DNA of 64,000 nucleotides from an uncultured Pelagibacteraceae bacterium (GTDB lineage: Bacteria; Pseudomonadota; Alphaproteobacteria; Pelagibacterales; Pelagibacteraceae). Made by a program: the position numbers and the translations under genes. The DNA is taken from positions 1 to 64,000 of the forward strand of contig CACFMO010000003.1 in assembly GCA_902567495.1 (NCBI GenBank), given 5' to 3'. How positions within the stretch are numbered: position 1 is the first letter of the stretch; each line of letters opens with the position of its first letter. Positions 63,711 through 64,000 of the stretch are shown here, in pieces. The notes beneath the pieces are model-generated. The model searched no databases. It was not told the origin of the DNA and saw only the letters and a list, made by a program, of their open reading frames with translations.

Positions 63711-64000
63711 TTTAAGAAGTCTGTATTTCCATTTTTTATATCAAAAAAGATAACGCAGGGAATTTCATAGCTGTGTAATTTTTTAACGTTTTGAATAATC
63801 TTTTGAACATTTTTGTTCATAGTCTTTCCAACTATAAGGATTTCTTTTGCCTTTGTTACTTTTCCTTTCCAAGTAAAAACTGAATCGACATTATTTATCA
63901 TGTTTGCACAAGCAACCAATTTCTTTTTTACTAGAAACGAAGCTATTTTATGCGCTTCTTTTTTCTTGGCACAAGTTATATAAAAGAATTTAATACCCTT
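63689..64000 (-). CDS. cutA: CutA-like divalent cation tolerance protein, 5' end outside the window
   Basis: At least 104 residues are visible. The frame stays open to the window edge and reads IKFFYITCAKKKEAHKIAS then LVACANMINNVDSVFTWKGK, which matches the CutA1 family from near its first strand, so the start codon probably lies just beyond base 64000. KLHSYEIPCVIFFDI and the C-terminal FLKWI fit too. CutA1 forms trimers; roles in copper tolerance or signalling are debated. Confidence 0.87.
   Translation of the reverse strand, partial: KGIKFFYITCAKKKEAHKIASFLVKKKLVACANMINNVDSVFTWKGKVTKAKEILIVGKTMNKNVQKIIQNVKKLHSYEIPCVIFFDIKNGNTDFLKWIIKSV

Noticed and set aside
1..64000. tRNA genes, CRISPR arrays, insertion sequences or phage genes
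   Set aside because: Spacers are too short for tRNAs apart from 12.3-12.6 kb, where no cloverleaf is seen; no regularly spaced repeats, transposase, integrase or structural phage genes were found.

Overview
The window is a very AT-rich, tightly packed bacterial chromosome segment with about 63 protein genes, one recognisable RNA gene and almost no spacer DNA. Gene content and order point to an alphaproteobacterium of the SAR11 clade (Pelagibacterales): a GcrA cell-cycle regulator, the zeta-type F1-ATPase inhibitor (DUF1476), a CycM-like anchored cytochrome c beside kdsB and pheA, the SRP RNA directly upstream of dnaX, the series cmk-rpsA-ihfB-...-trpB-trpA-accD-folC-trxA, malate synthase G, and convergent genes that share stop codons. 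The clade assignment is inferred from these traits, not from a database search. No transposon, prophage, CRISPR array or tRNA gene was seen.

Layout. 1-9.9 kb: malate synthase G (5' end cut by the window), then a minus-strand run kdsB, pheA, SRP RNA, dnaX, ybaB, recR; an anchored cytochrome c; argD-argF and an ABC-2 permease. 10-12.6 kb: gcrA, a small membrane protein, an arsenate reductase/aquaglyceroporin pair (arsC-aqpS), a lysine-rich small protein, and the largest gene-free stretch (12270-12624), which carries three strong inverted repeats. 12.6-27.5 kb: a phosphorus module: ppx-ppk, a SixA-like phosphatase, pstSCAB-phoU-phoB, an unknown secreted protein, phoR, and a lipid-renovation set (glycosyltransferase, PlcP-type phospholipase C, lipid kinase). 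Two Pho-box-like direct repeats lie upstream of pstS and of plcP. 27.4-40.5 kb: envelope and core metabolism: NDUFA9-like protein, RNase D, kpsF-lptC-lptB, aroA-cmk-rpsA-ihfB-pyrF-trpBA-accD-folC, trxA.

40.5-50.7 kb: exonuclease I-like and rmuC genes, then a little-characterised group (DUF3047, TauD-like dioxygenase, two tiny membrane or lipoprotein genes, a secreted NAPE-PLD-like hydrolase), a basic coiled-coil protein, cyclopropane fatty acid synthase, a DapA-family aldolase, a family 9 glycosyltransferase and a membrane J-protein. 50.7-64 kb: oligopeptidase B, purine permease and phosphoribosyltransferase facing each other across a strong terminator, alkA-type glycosylase, EamA transporter, msrA, sulfurtransferase, an RND pump with an unusually short adaptor, lytic transglycosylase, secreted nuclease, ATPase inhibitor, VanZ-like protein and cutA (5' end cut by the window).

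The most coherent functional unit is the phosphate-stress module: high-affinity uptake (Pst), its two-component control (PhoR/PhoB/PhoU), polyphosphate storage and mobilisation (Ppk/Ppx), replacement of phospholipid by glycolipid (PlcP plus glycosyltransferase, with a lipid kinase next door), and disposal of arsenate that enters as a phosphate mimic (ArsC/AqpS). The main oddities are catalytic-motif changes in cmk and trpB, the adaptor without a visible coiled-coil hairpin, the structured 12.3-12.5 kb spacer, and the unknown proteins at 22713-23324 and 45970-47052.
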